From contig CAKRLG010000032.1 of NCBI GenBank assembly GCA_934359255.1, positions 1-21,679 on the forward strand: a stretch of 21,679 bases of DNA, written 5' to 3'. This stretch comes from an uncultured Ruminococcus sp. Lineage in GTDB: Bacteria > Bacillota > Clostridia > Lachnospirales > Lachnospiraceae. The notes under the pieces are model-generated. The model saw nothing but the letters and a program-made list of their open reading frames with translations. It did no database searches and was not told the DNA's origin. The stretch's first letter is position 1; every line of letters starts with the position of its first letter. The position numbers were made by a program, and so were the translations under genes. Of the stretch, positions 13,902 to 21,575 are shown one piece after another.

Positions 13902-15431
13902 TTATTTGGTTTCTTTCATGTATTTTTTCGCATCTTTCAGAAAACTTCCAACAATTAATAAAATTACCACTCCAATCGGGAAGGCAGCTACAATACTCAC
14001 GCTTTGCAGGTTGCTCATGGAGCTTTCCGCAAACAGTAATGCGATCGGCAATGCGATCAGCAGGAGGCACCACATCAGCTGGATTCCCCGGTGGGGTTGT
14101 TCGCCTTCTTCGAGTTTGCGGTAACTGTAGCAGGAGGCTGTCAGGGCAATGGAGTCAAAGGAAGTTGCGTAGAAGGCAACCATCGTCAGCAGTACTATTA
14201 CCATGATAACCGGGGCGCAGGGCATGGTTTTGATCATGGATACGATCATTCCATAGAGATCCCCATCTTTCAGGTATTGTGCGATAAAATCAGCTTTTCC
14301 GGTTACCTGCATTCCCATGGAGTAATTGCCCAGGATGATAAAGCTGATCAGAGTGGATCCAACCCCGAAACCATAGCCGCCCAGAATAGTCTGGCGGACA
14401 GTTCTTCCGCGGGAGATGCTGCCGATGAAGAACGGGGCTGCCACACACCAGACCATCCAGTATGCCCAATAATAAATCGTCCAGTTCTGTGGGAAGTTTG
14501 AGGTTCTCAGAGGATCCGTAAAGGTAGAAAGACCGATAAAGTTCTGAACCATGGTTCCCAGTGAACTCAGACCTGTCTCGATGATATAACGGGTTTCACC
14601 TCCAAACAGAAGGACAACAGCCAGCAATCCGAAAAATAGATAAATACAGATATTTGCCAGTCTGCTGATTCCCTTAAATCCGTGCAGTAAAGAATATGTA
14701 TATACAGCACATGTTACCAGTAAAATAATGCCATTGATAACTGTCCGGCTTACTGTAATATGAAAAAGTTCTCCGATGATCGTTGCCATCAGCGGTGTTG
14801 CCACACTGAAGGTTGTTGCCGTTCCTGCAAGCAGGGCAAATACAGCCAGAAGATCAATGATTCTTCCTGCCCAGCCATCGGTATGTTTTCCAAGGATCGG
14901 ACGGCAGGCTTCGGAGTATTTCTGGCGGTTTCTTTTTCGTACATGGAGCATAAAACCGAACGCCACAGCCAGTACCAGATAAAATCCCCACGGGATAAAA
15001 CTCCAGTGAAACAGCGGATAGACGCCTGCCCATTCCTGGATGCTTCCCATCTCTTCCAGATGAGGATCTGTCGCATATAATACCCATTCTGAGAAAGAGT
15101 AAAATAAAATATCCGCTGCAAGACCACAGGTAAACATCATTGCTCCCCAGGAAAAGAAAGAATATTTCGGTTTTTCTCCTTTTTCACCAAGTACGATATC
15201 TCCGTATTTCGATCCTGCGATATACAGAGACAACAGGAAAATGCCAAGTCCGATCACCAGATAATACGTTCCAAAAGTATCTCCGAAAAAGAAACGGATC
15301 TGGCTCAGAACTGCATTTGACTGATCCGGCAGGAAGAAAAACAGGATGCACAGTGCAATCACGATTCCAAGTGGAACCAGTGTAATCATCCAGTCAATCT
15401 TTCCTTTTGTATTTGTTATATTTTTATTCAT
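13902..15431 (-). CDS. BCCT family transporter, probably choline uptake
   Basis: This 509-residue protein has about 12 membrane segments. It carries the betaine/carnitine/choline transporter signature around residues 315-346 (tryptophan-rich NWTIYYWAYWMVW followed by PFFIGSISRGRTVRQ). The third-helix region, glycine-rich in many relatives, reads CGLAADILFYSFSEW here, so ion coupling or substrate may differ from BetP-type members. The start at 15431 gives ATGAATAA, overlapping the stop of the upstream gene by 8 nt; a GTG one codon earlier is an alternative. AGGAG lies 10 nt upstream of the ATG. Position as the last gene after two LicC-like proteins and a choline-kinase domain points to choline import, analogous to LicB of lic operons, although LicB belongs to a different transporter family. 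The family is certain; the substrate is inferred from context. Confidence 0.92.
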   Translation of the reverse strand: MNKNITNTKGKIDWMITLVPLGIVIALCILFFFLPDQSNAVLSQIRFFFGDTFGTYYLVIGLGIFLLSLYIAGSKYGDIVLGEKGEKPKYSFFSWGAMMFTCGLAADILFYSFSEWVLYATDPHLEEMGSIQEWAGVYPLFHWSFIPWGFYLVLAVAFGFMLHVRKRNRQKYSEACRPILGKHTDGWAGRIIDLLAVFALLAGTATTFSVATPLMATIIGELFHITVSRTVINGIILLVTCAVYTYSLLHGFKGISRLANICIYLFFGLLAVVLLFGGETRYIIETGLSSLGTMVQNFIGLSTFTDPLRTSNFPQNWTIYYWAYWMVWCVAAPFFIGSISRGRTVRQTILGGYGFGVGSTLISFIILGNYSMGMQVTGKADFIAQYLKDGDLYGMIVSMIKTMPCAPVIMVIVLLTMVAFYATSFDSIALTASCYSYRKLEEGEQPHRGIQLMWCLLLIALPIALLFAESSMSNLQSVSIVAAFPIGVVILLIVGSFLKDAKKYMKETK

Positions 15432-16161
15432 CACTTTTTTGCTCCTTTTTTATGTATAAATCACGGTAGCTGTTATCCAGCGCGATCAGTTCCTCCAGGT
15501 TATCCACCTCGATCAGATCACCCGGCTGCATCGGTCGGATACCAAGTCTGTATTCCTTTGGATAGCAGAACATCGCCACATCGTCCCAGTAGATCTGTCT
15601 GTTTTTCTTCTCTTCAAATTCCACTTCCAGGTGGTGTTTCAGCCGTTTTCCGTCTTCTTTGCTCCATCGTGAGATGCTGTACAGCTGCCAGCCACCCTTT
15701 CCTCCGGTTCTGCTGCAGGAAACAACGATTCCGTCTTCTACCTGCTGCAGCCATTCATCCGTCTCGCCCTCCGTCCAGATACTGTTATAACCGGAACGTT
15801 CAAACTCCGGAGAAAGGATTGTTCTGTTATACACAATCTGATCACCGTCCAGGATCATGGCATTTTCTATATGATCCCGCGCTACATACAGTGAAGAAAT
15901 GTTGTTGCAGGTATCATAATAAGGATTTTCAATAATTGTCACACCCGAATATTCCTGTTCCAGCGTGTAAAACTGTTCTTTCAGATAACCAACCACAATA
16001 TAAATCTCCGTGATCCCATTCTCATGAAGACCCTGGATCACTGTATCGATCATCCGCACACCGTTGACTTTCACCAGTGGTTTCGGCGTAGTCAGTGTGA
16101 CTGGCCGCATCCGGTTGCCCAGACCTGCCGCCATAATAATTGCCCGTTCTACTTTATTCAT
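15424..16161 (-). CDS. licC: LicC-like nucleotidyltransferase (probable choline-phosphate cytidylyltransferase)
   Basis: This 245-residue protein starts MNKVERAIIMAAGLGNRMRP and has TTPKPLVKVNG, the nucleotide-binding signature of NTP transferases. Downstream features resemble pneumococcal LicC: IYIVVGYLKEQF, the LDGDQ metal segment, TDEWLQ, a GGWQLYSISRW segment and IYWDDVAMF near residue 200, then EVDNLEELIALD at the end. LicC makes CDP-choline from phosphocholine and CTP. AGGAG lies 9 nt before the ATG. Its start overlaps the preceding kinase-fusion gene and its end overlaps the BCCT gene, both by ATGAATAA, so translation is probably coupled. It differs from the nucleotidyltransferase domain in the fusion protein, so the two may use different substrates (for example choline and another amino alcohol). 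The specific reaction is inferred. Confidence 0.8.
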   Translation of the reverse strand: MNKVERAIIMAAGLGNRMRPVTLTTPKPLVKVNGVRMIDTVIQGLHENGITEIYIVVGYLKEQFYTLEQEYSGVTIIENPYYDTCNNISSLYVARDHIENAMILDGDQIVYNRTILSPEFERSGYNSIWTEGETDEWLQQVEDGIVVSCSRTGGKGGWQLYSISRWSKEDGKRLKHHLEVEFEEKKNRQIYWDDVAMFCYPKEYRLGIRPMQPGDLIEVDNLEELIALDNSYRDLYIKKEQKSDE

Positions 16162-17932
16162 GATTTTCTGCTCCTTTGATTTGACTGAGTTCTTCCTTTA
16201 CAATTCTATAATACTCTTTCGCATATCGGTATTGCCGCAGCGAATACTCGCCAAACTCTACACCGAGACTTTTTTTATACTCACACCAGTTGCTCCACAA
16301 AAGTCCGCATGCTGCGATATAGCAATAGATCTTGATCCGGATCTCATTTTTGCATCCCTCCGGAAAATAAGCATCAATCAGCGCATCCACCTGCTCTCTG
16401 TCATACATCGCATAAACTGCAAACATGGCAATATCCACATGGGGATCCTGCATCCCGGCATACTCCCAGTCGATCAGGCGGATCTCCTCTTCACCGTTTT
16501 TTTCTATAAACAGAAAATTATCCGGCACTGCATCGATATGGGTCAGTACCTTTTCCCCACTCCACTGTTCAATATATGGACGAAGTTCCAGTACATGCTC
16601 TTTTGTCTTCTGATAATCCCGGTAATCTGAGGGAGTATTACCCCACAGCTTTTCGTAAAACTCCATCTGCCCGAAAATATCAAAGGTATGCTCCACCTGC
16701 AGTTTCATCTCATGAAACCTTCTCAGGCGCTTCATGCATTTTTCCACATCCCCGGGACTGTCAGGATCACAGACTCTTGCACCTTCCAGAAATTCCGTTA
16801 TCTTGTATCCATTTTCCGGATTAATATATGCGATGTCATCACATATTTTCTTTCCGTCGATGGTCTGATAAACTGCTGCCTCTTCCCTCCGGTCGATCAG
16901 CTGTTCCGTTCCCTCACCGGGGATACGCATAATGTATTTTTTTCCTTTGCTTGTAAATAAGAAGGATCTGTTGGTCATCCCCTTTTTCAGCACGGTGATA
17001 TCGGTAATCTCGTCCTGTTTTACGCCAAGCGCCTGACAGATCACCTGAATCGCATCGGTTTTTAACTGTCCGGAATGGCTGTCAAGTTCCCGCAGCTGTT
17101 CGTATGTATTGATTTCTACAACATCTGAACCGTGTACAACCCTGGCAGCAACGATCATTTTATCTTTTCGATATAATGCTTCCTCCCAGAAAACACCGTC
17201 ATATCGCAAATCCCTGCTCAGCCTTTCGATATTTTCCGCAACGATACCGGCTTCTTCCCCGGTCAGATAACAGATTCCGATCATTGCATTGCCGCCATTT
17301 CCTTCCGGAACCGTGACCAGTTCCATTTTCCGATTGACGCGGACAGAACTTTCATTTTCCACCAGATCACTGACCATGTACCAGGAATAGGATTCGTACC
17401 GGTCGAACGGATTCCGGTCACACCAGATGTCGCAGGGAATGATATACGCATTTTCCAGATGACCTCTCACCAAACTGACAGAATGTAAATTGTTTTTCGT
17501 CATATAGTCCGGATTTACCACCAGTTCCACGCCAAACTCATCGATCAGATACTCATATCGCTCTTTCATAAATCCAACTACCACATAGATCTCCCGGATC
17601 CCGACTTCGTGAAGCTGGCGGATCTGCCGCTCGATCAGGGGTTCTTTGTTGACTTCCAACAGCCCTTTCGGCACCTCTGTATTGATGGGAACCATCCGCA
17701 TCCCGAAACCGGCTGCCAGAATAATCGCTCTTTTCGGGGACCGCTCCTGAAATTCTTTCTTTGCACGGGAAGTCGGCCATAACTGCTCATCCAGATACCC
17801 CTGAGCCATCAGTTCTTTCACCGACCGATTCACCACCCCCAGGGAATGTCCGGAAGCTTCTGCCAGCATCCGCTGGTTGATAAAGGGCGTCTGTAATAAT
17901 ATTTTCATGATATCGCTTTCTTGTTTGTTCAT
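16154..17932 (-). CDS. Fusion of winged-helix domain, LicC-like nucleotidyltransferase and LicA-like choline kinase
   Basis: This 592-residue protein has three domains. Residues 1-55 look like a winged helix (MNKQESDIMKILLQTPFINQ, then a recognition-helix-like SLGVVNRSVKELMAQGYLD). Residues 67-275 are a nucleotidyltransferase with ILAAGFGMRM and VPKGLLEVN, ending VVEINTYEQLRELD. Residues 285-575 are a choline/aminoglycoside-type kinase with the phosphate-binding GMTNRSFLF, the catalytic loop THIDAVPDNFLF (Asp457, Asn462) and the metal motif LIDWEYAGMQDPHVDIAMF (Asp478). It could phosphorylate choline and activate it to CDP-choline in one polypeptide. The start at 17932 is preferred over 33 open codons upstream, as AGGAGA precedes it by about 12 nt, slightly long. 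It is first in the operon. The wing-helix domain may bind DNA or be a structural remnant. Confidence 0.85.
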   Translation of the reverse strand: MNKQESDIMKILLQTPFINQRMLAEASGHSLGVVNRSVKELMAQGYLDEQLWPTSRAKKEFQERSPKRAIILAAGFGMRMVPINTEVPKGLLEVNKEPLIERQIRQLHEVGIREIYVVVGFMKERYEYLIDEFGVELVVNPDYMTKNNLHSVSLVRGHLENAYIIPCDIWCDRNPFDRYESYSWYMVSDLVENESSVRVNRKMELVTVPEGNGGNAMIGICYLTGEEAGIVAENIERLSRDLRYDGVFWEEALYRKDKMIVAARVVHGSDVVEINTYEQLRELDSHSGQLKTDAIQVICQALGVKQDEITDITVLKKGMTNRSFLFTSKGKKYIMRIPGEGTEQLIDRREEAAVYQTIDGKKICDDIAYINPENGYKITEFLEGARVCDPDSPGDVEKCMKRLRRFHEMKLQVEHTFDIFGQMEFYEKLWGNTPSDYRDYQKTKEHVLELRPYIEQWSGEKVLTHIDAVPDNFLFIEKNGEEEIRLIDWEYAGMQDPHVDIAMFAVYAMYDREQVDALIDAYFPEGCKNEIRIKIYCYIAACGLLWSNWCEYKKSLGVEFGEYSLRQYRYAKEYYRIVKEELSQIKGAENHE

Positions 17933-17976
17933 ATACAGTCTATTCTCTCCTTTTGTGAACATGTGACTTATAAACA

Positions 17977-18003
17977 ACCCGGCCTTCACCTGGAAAACCG
18001 GGT
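17977..18003. promoter_or_regulatory. Inverted repeat in the leader of the lic-like operon
   Basis: ACCCGG (17977-17982) and CCGGGT (17998-18003) face each other across 15 bp, about 10-40 nt downstream of the predicted transcription start and 45 nt before the first ATG. It could be an operator, possibly for the winged-helix domain encoded just downstream, or a leader hairpin. Confidence 0.4.
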
Positions 18004-18021
18004 ACTGATTACTCTTGTCAT

Positions 18022-18050
18022 ACTTTAGCACAAGAAAACGGATTTGTCAA
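18022..18050 (-). promoter_or_regulatory. Predicted promoter of the lic-like operon
   Basis: On the minus strand a consensus TTGACA (complement of 18045-18050), a 17-bp spacer and TAAAGT (complement of 18022-18027) are present. The -35 box overlaps the stop codon of the VWA gene, so the lic-like operon can be expressed apart from the ATPase-VWA pair. Confidence 0.65.
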
Positions 18051-19825
18051 ATCATCTCTCTGATTTTCTCCTGCAGGATCTTTCCCACCACTTCGGAAAA
18101 CTGCTGAATATTCTCGATCCGCACAAAATCTCGTCCGAAGATCCGGTGGGCGGTCTGAAGTCCGCGCTCTGTCCCCATGAAAATACCTACGACCTGAATG
18201 CCTTTCCTTTTCAGCTGCTGTATCTGTTCGGTCGTGTCTTCCACTGCAATCTGATCCGTGTATTCTCTGTTTTTGTAAAATGCGCCCTCTGCGGCGATCC
18301 GGTCATCCTGCGGGCTGCCATCGGTGAGAACCAGCAATAACTTCTTCTCCTGTTCACTGTTTTCCATCAGATGACCGGCTCCACGAAGTGCCAGTCCGTC
18401 ACGGTTATTCCCCGCTGCCACATAGGAAAACACCTCTTCTGCCCGGTTCATCTCCCCGTAGGACTGAAACAGGCGCAGAACCGTATATCCGCGAATACTG
18501 CAATAAGAATACACCTGTAGCGGAATCCCACAAAGATCCAGACTTTTCACAAGAATATAGGATTGTGCTGCAATCTGTTCCTGACTGTTTTTCCGGGATG
18601 AAGAAGCATCAATCAATATATCTACGGAGAACCCTGCATCTGACACCTCTTCTTTTTTTTCAAAGATTCTTGGATCCTCCAGATACAGTGCTCTCCACAC
18701 CTGACTGGCACAGATTTTTCCCTGTCTTGCCTGTGAAGGGACATCATCAAGGCGGGTATCCAGTTCCAGACGGAGTTTTTCTTTGATTCTGCGGATACTG
18801 TTCTCATAGATGATTCGATTTTTCTCGTAATACTGCCGATTTTTCTCTGTCTGTCTTCTGCAATTTTCCCGGAACTCCTCAATCTCCTTTGCCTCTCTTC
18901 TGTCAATCTTCTTTTCCGCTTCAGCCGCTTTTTCATCCCACCGTTCTCCGGCCGGAGAACCAGCCTTCGAATCTCCTTCGGTTATATAAATATGGCTGTT
19001 TTTATGATTCTCCGTACACAATTCTTCTTCTATCCGTTTCTCTTCCCCGGGAGAACAGATACTGGAACCAAAACATCCCTCGATATACGCCCGGTCTTTT
19101 TCCCCGTCTCCCTGCCTGGAAAACTGAAGCAGATAATGTCTGGCTCTTTCCATGCTTCCTCTGTTTCCAGACTCTTCCCACACCGGATCGTCATACCGCT
19201 TTGTCTTCACATAGGTAGCATGCATCTTACCGATCGAATGAAATGCAGGCAGCAGTTTTTGCAGAAAATACGTCCCCCGCTCTTTTTTTACCGGCTTCGG
19301 TTCATAAGAAAAATATTTCCACAGAATTTCTTTCATCCTGGCGATGATCTGTTCGATCTCCATATCTCCGGTAAACGTCAGTTCCTGAAGCAGTTCTTCC
19401 ATTCTTCCGGATAACCAGGAATCCTGACCCAGAATAGCCGCACAATGTCCGTTTCGCAGCTGATCGATCAGTTCATATTCTTTAAACGAACGATATCTCC
19501 CCAGATTTTCCTGTGCATATTCCTGGCGAAGATCCGTAAGTGCCGGCCGATGCACCTGTTCTTTTTCGTATAATGCCTGTTCCAGACCGATCCACAGCAT
19601 CCCCTGATACAGTTCCTCCTGCCTGCCGCCGAGCATATGGAAAAATGTTTCCAGTTTTTGCGCATCATACCATTTGTAACTGAGACCGATAATGATATTC
19701 AGATACATATCCGCCGTTCCATCCGGTGCGTAGGCAAGAAACAGCGGTTCCAGCCCATACTGTTCCGCCGCTGCCCATACAAAATTTCTCGCTCTCCGTT
19801 CTTCCTGCATCTCCTGCTGTTCCAT
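18047..19825 (-). CDS. VWA domain protein, NorD/CobT-like partner of a MoxR ATPase
   Basis: This 592-residue protein has no signal peptide or membrane segment, so it is cytoplasmic. The N-terminal 290 residues are helical and unrecognised. A strongly charged stretch (about 295-350) looks like coiled coil. The C-terminal von Willebrand A domain (about 398-590) has an intact metal site: DASSS (Asp406, Ser408, Ser410), Asp476 in NNRDGLAL and TDGSPQDD (Thr501, Asp502). This layout matches NorD/CbbO-type proteins, which work with a MoxR/NorQ ATPase to remodel or insert metal into a target enzyme. The gene for such an ATPase lies 62 nt upstream on the same strand, so the two probably form one complex. 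AAGGA is about 12 nt before the ATG, a long spacing. The target protein is unknown. Confidence 0.85.
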   Translation of the reverse strand: MEQQEMQEERRARNFVWAAAEQYGLEPLFLAYAPDGTADMYLNIIIGLSYKWYDAQKLETFFHMLGGRQEELYQGMLWIGLEQALYEKEQVHRPALTDLRQEYAQENLGRYRSFKEYELIDQLRNGHCAAILGQDSWLSGRMEELLQELTFTGDMEIEQIIARMKEILWKYFSYEPKPVKKERGTYFLQKLLPAFHSIGKMHATYVKTKRYDDPVWEESGNRGSMERARHYLLQFSRQGDGEKDRAYIEGCFGSSICSPGEEKRIEEELCTENHKNSHIYITEGDSKAGSPAGERWDEKAAEAEKKIDRREAKEIEEFRENCRRQTEKNRQYYEKNRIIYENSIRRIKEKLRLELDTRLDDVPSQARQGKICASQVWRALYLEDPRIFEKKEEVSDAGFSVDILIDASSSRKNSQEQIAAQSYILVKSLDLCGIPLQVYSYCSIRGYTVLRLFQSYGEMNRAEEVFSYVAAGNNRDGLALRGAGHLMENSEQEKKLLLVLTDGSPQDDRIAAEGAFYKNREYTDQIAVEDTTEQIQQLKRKGIQVVGIFMGTERGLQTAHRIFGRDFVRIENIQQFSEVVGKILQEKIREMI

Positions 19826-19887
19826 ATCTTTGCACTTTCCTTTTATTATGATAGAGTGTTTTATGCAAATTCTTTTCTACTAGAACC

Positions 19888-20808
19888 TCATTTTTTTTCA
19901 AATAAATCTTCCGGTTTCATCTTTTTGGAGATCCGTCCCCGAATCGTATCCTGAATCAGTGTCTGCTCATAGGGATCAAAGGTTTTATTGGTAATTCCCA
20001 TGTCCAGTGCATCCTGTACGTTCAATCCTTTTTCCATCAGTGCCACACTGTCAAGAAGGCCCCGAAGATCCATAGCACGGGAAGAGATCTGGGCATTTTC
20101 ACATTTTTTCTGAAGATCCAGATAGACGGTTGCCAGTTCTCTTGCGCCGTCAGTTTTCAGTGTCGGATAGTGATCCTGTAATAACAAAATCAGGTGTTCC
20201 TGCGAGATCATCGGCATCTGGATCACCACAAAACGGGAAACCAGTGCTTCGTTCAGTTCTTTTGTTCCCGCATACCCATAGTTCATCGTGGCGATGAAAC
20301 GGGTGGCTGGATGCAGGTCGATCCGCTCATATCCCGGCACATCGATACTTCTTCGAAAGTCCAGCGTTCCATGAAGCACTGCCAAGGCTTCACTTTTCGC
20401 CATATTGATCTCGTCGAGCACCGCAAATCCACCATGCTGCGCCGCACAGCAGATCGGGCCGGGGCGGAACGTTACTTCCTGTTTTTTAAAAGTATCCATA
20501 CCGATCAGTGATGCGGCATCCATATTGACATGAAACGATACATCCCACCGTGGTCTTGCAAATGCGGCGGCAAGATTTTCCGCAAAAATATTTTTTCCTG
20601 TGGCTTTATGACCCACAAGTAAAATATTTTTTCCGCATAAAAGTGCCGTCACTGCCCTTTCCCAGATATCTGTCCCATAATAAATATTACTCGGAACGGG
20701 TACCCTGGACTGAAGCTGTGACTCCACGGGATATTGTTTTCGAAATTCAAGTATGGATTCCTTTAATTCCGGTCTGATCTGCAGATGCTCTATGATATCA
20801 AACACCAT
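19888..20808 (-). CDS. MoxR/NorQ-type AAA+ ATPase
   Basis: This 306-residue ATPase has the short single-domain architecture of the MoxR family. Walker A reads GHKATGKN (66-73), with Asn where Ser or Thr normally follows the Lys. Walker B is GGFAVLDEIN (Asp132, Glu133), sensor 1 lies in FIATMNYGY (Asn176), and the arginine finger is in LVSRF (Arg192). GMDTFKKQEVTFRPGPI fits the MoxR insert region. It is followed 62 nt later by a VWA-domain gene, the standard partner in MoxR systems, where the ATPase acts as a chaperone on a VWA-bound target. AAGGA lies 8 nt or so before the ATG and a promoter lies at 20849-20876. If the Asn is real and conserved, magnesium coordination would be altered. Confidence 0.9.
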   Translation of the reverse strand: MVFDIIEHLQIRPELKESILEFRKQYPVESQLQSRVPVPSNIYYGTDIWERAVTALLCGKNILLVGHKATGKNIFAENLAAAFARPRWDVSFHVNMDAASLIGMDTFKKQEVTFRPGPICCAAQHGGFAVLDEINMAKSEALAVLHGTLDFRRSIDVPGYERIDLHPATRFIATMNYGYAGTKELNEALVSRFVVIQMPMISQEHLILLLQDHYPTLKTDGARELATVYLDLQKKCENAQISSRAMDLRGLLDSVALMEKGLNVQDALDMGITNKTFDPYEQTLIQDTIRGRISKKMKPEDLFEKK

Positions 20809-20833
20809 TGATTACTTCCTTTCTGTATCTTTC

Positions 20834-20876
20834 TGATATGCTATAACTATCATATCACAAATCTGTTATTTGTAAA
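20834..20876 (-). promoter_or_regulatory. Predicted promoter of the MoxR-VWA pair with overlapping palindrome
   Basis: On the minus strand TTTACA (complement of 20871-20876) and TATGAT (complement of 20849-20854) are separated by 16 bp. TGATATG (20834-20840) and CATATCA (20851-20857) form perfect 7-bp arms over the -10 box and start region, a position suited to a repressor. Confidence 0.5.
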
Positions 20877-21291
20877 ACCAACGGTTTTCGGTGTAAAAAT
20901 TATAATTCGTCATACGCCTTTTATCGGTATCTGCCATCATTTTGACAGCTTCCTTTTCTTCTACATTATATAAGCCCATAATTCGCTGTGTTTTTTCCGG
21001 CATGTCCCCATGGATAAATACATTCAGCACATCATCCCTATCCTTCAGAATATAATCTGCATTTCTTCCGATAATCACACAAGATTCCTTATCAGCCAGC
21101 TCTAAGATAACCTTTCTCTGTGCCTCATACACCATGTCTTCTACTGATTTTCCTGTGATATCACGTCCGGCAAATGCATATGCAAATAATCCTTTTTTCG
21201 GAGATAATTCTGCACTTTCCTGAACATATTCCGGAGATAAACCGGACTTCTCTGCAATCTTAGTAATGATATTTTTAATATTGAAAACCAT
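20866..21291 (-). pseudogene. Cytidylate-kinase-like protein fragment, both ends missing
   Basis: The 141-residue frame resembles the cytidylate-kinase-like family common in Clostridia. IITKIAEKSGLSPEYVQES, FAYAFAGRDITGKSVEDMV, EAQRKVILELADKESC, VIIGRNADYIL and DKRRMTNYNFYT line up with the middle of such proteins from memory. The usual first 30-40 residues with the P-loop (GREFGSGG type) are absent. The frame stops at ENRWFYK, before the normal C-terminal segment. Without the nucleotide-binding loop it should not be an active kinase. No convincing ribosome binding site precedes 21291, and an in-frame stop lies five codons upstream. A transposase scrap begins about 95 bp away, suggesting insertion and decay removed the N terminus. 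Confidence 0.6.
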
Positions 21292-21384
21292 TTCGTTTTT
21301 ATTTCAAAAGCGGTTACTAAAAATGTATCTTCTGCTTTTAGATATTATTACCATGCGTTTGCACGTACTCAAACTTCTTTCTAA

Positions 21385-21552
21385 GATATACATGTTCCTT
21401 CCAATGCTGAAAATCGTCGGGAATCAGTAAAAGCCAAAATCACACAAGTGTTGCGCAAAACAGGAGAAACTATTTCCGAGCGTACTGTTGGGCAGTACAT
21501 GAAACAAATCTTTTTAATTTTGAGTATGAAAAAAGCAGTCGATCATAAATGA
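21385..21552 (+). pseudogene. Remnant of an IS3-family transposase (orfB, HTH_21 region)
   Basis: Translation from 21385, just after an in-frame stop, gives 55 residues. They include AENRRESVKAKITQVLRKTG and ETISERTVGQYMKQI before losing similarity and stopping at 21550. The ISERTVGQYM text is typical of the helix-turn-helix segment just before the DDE domain of IS3-type transposases. The catalytic domain and the terminal repeats are not visible, so this is a dead fragment. It lies between two truncated genes. Confidence 0.5.
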
Positions 21553-21575
21553 AAGTCTGCTTTAAATCATATCCT

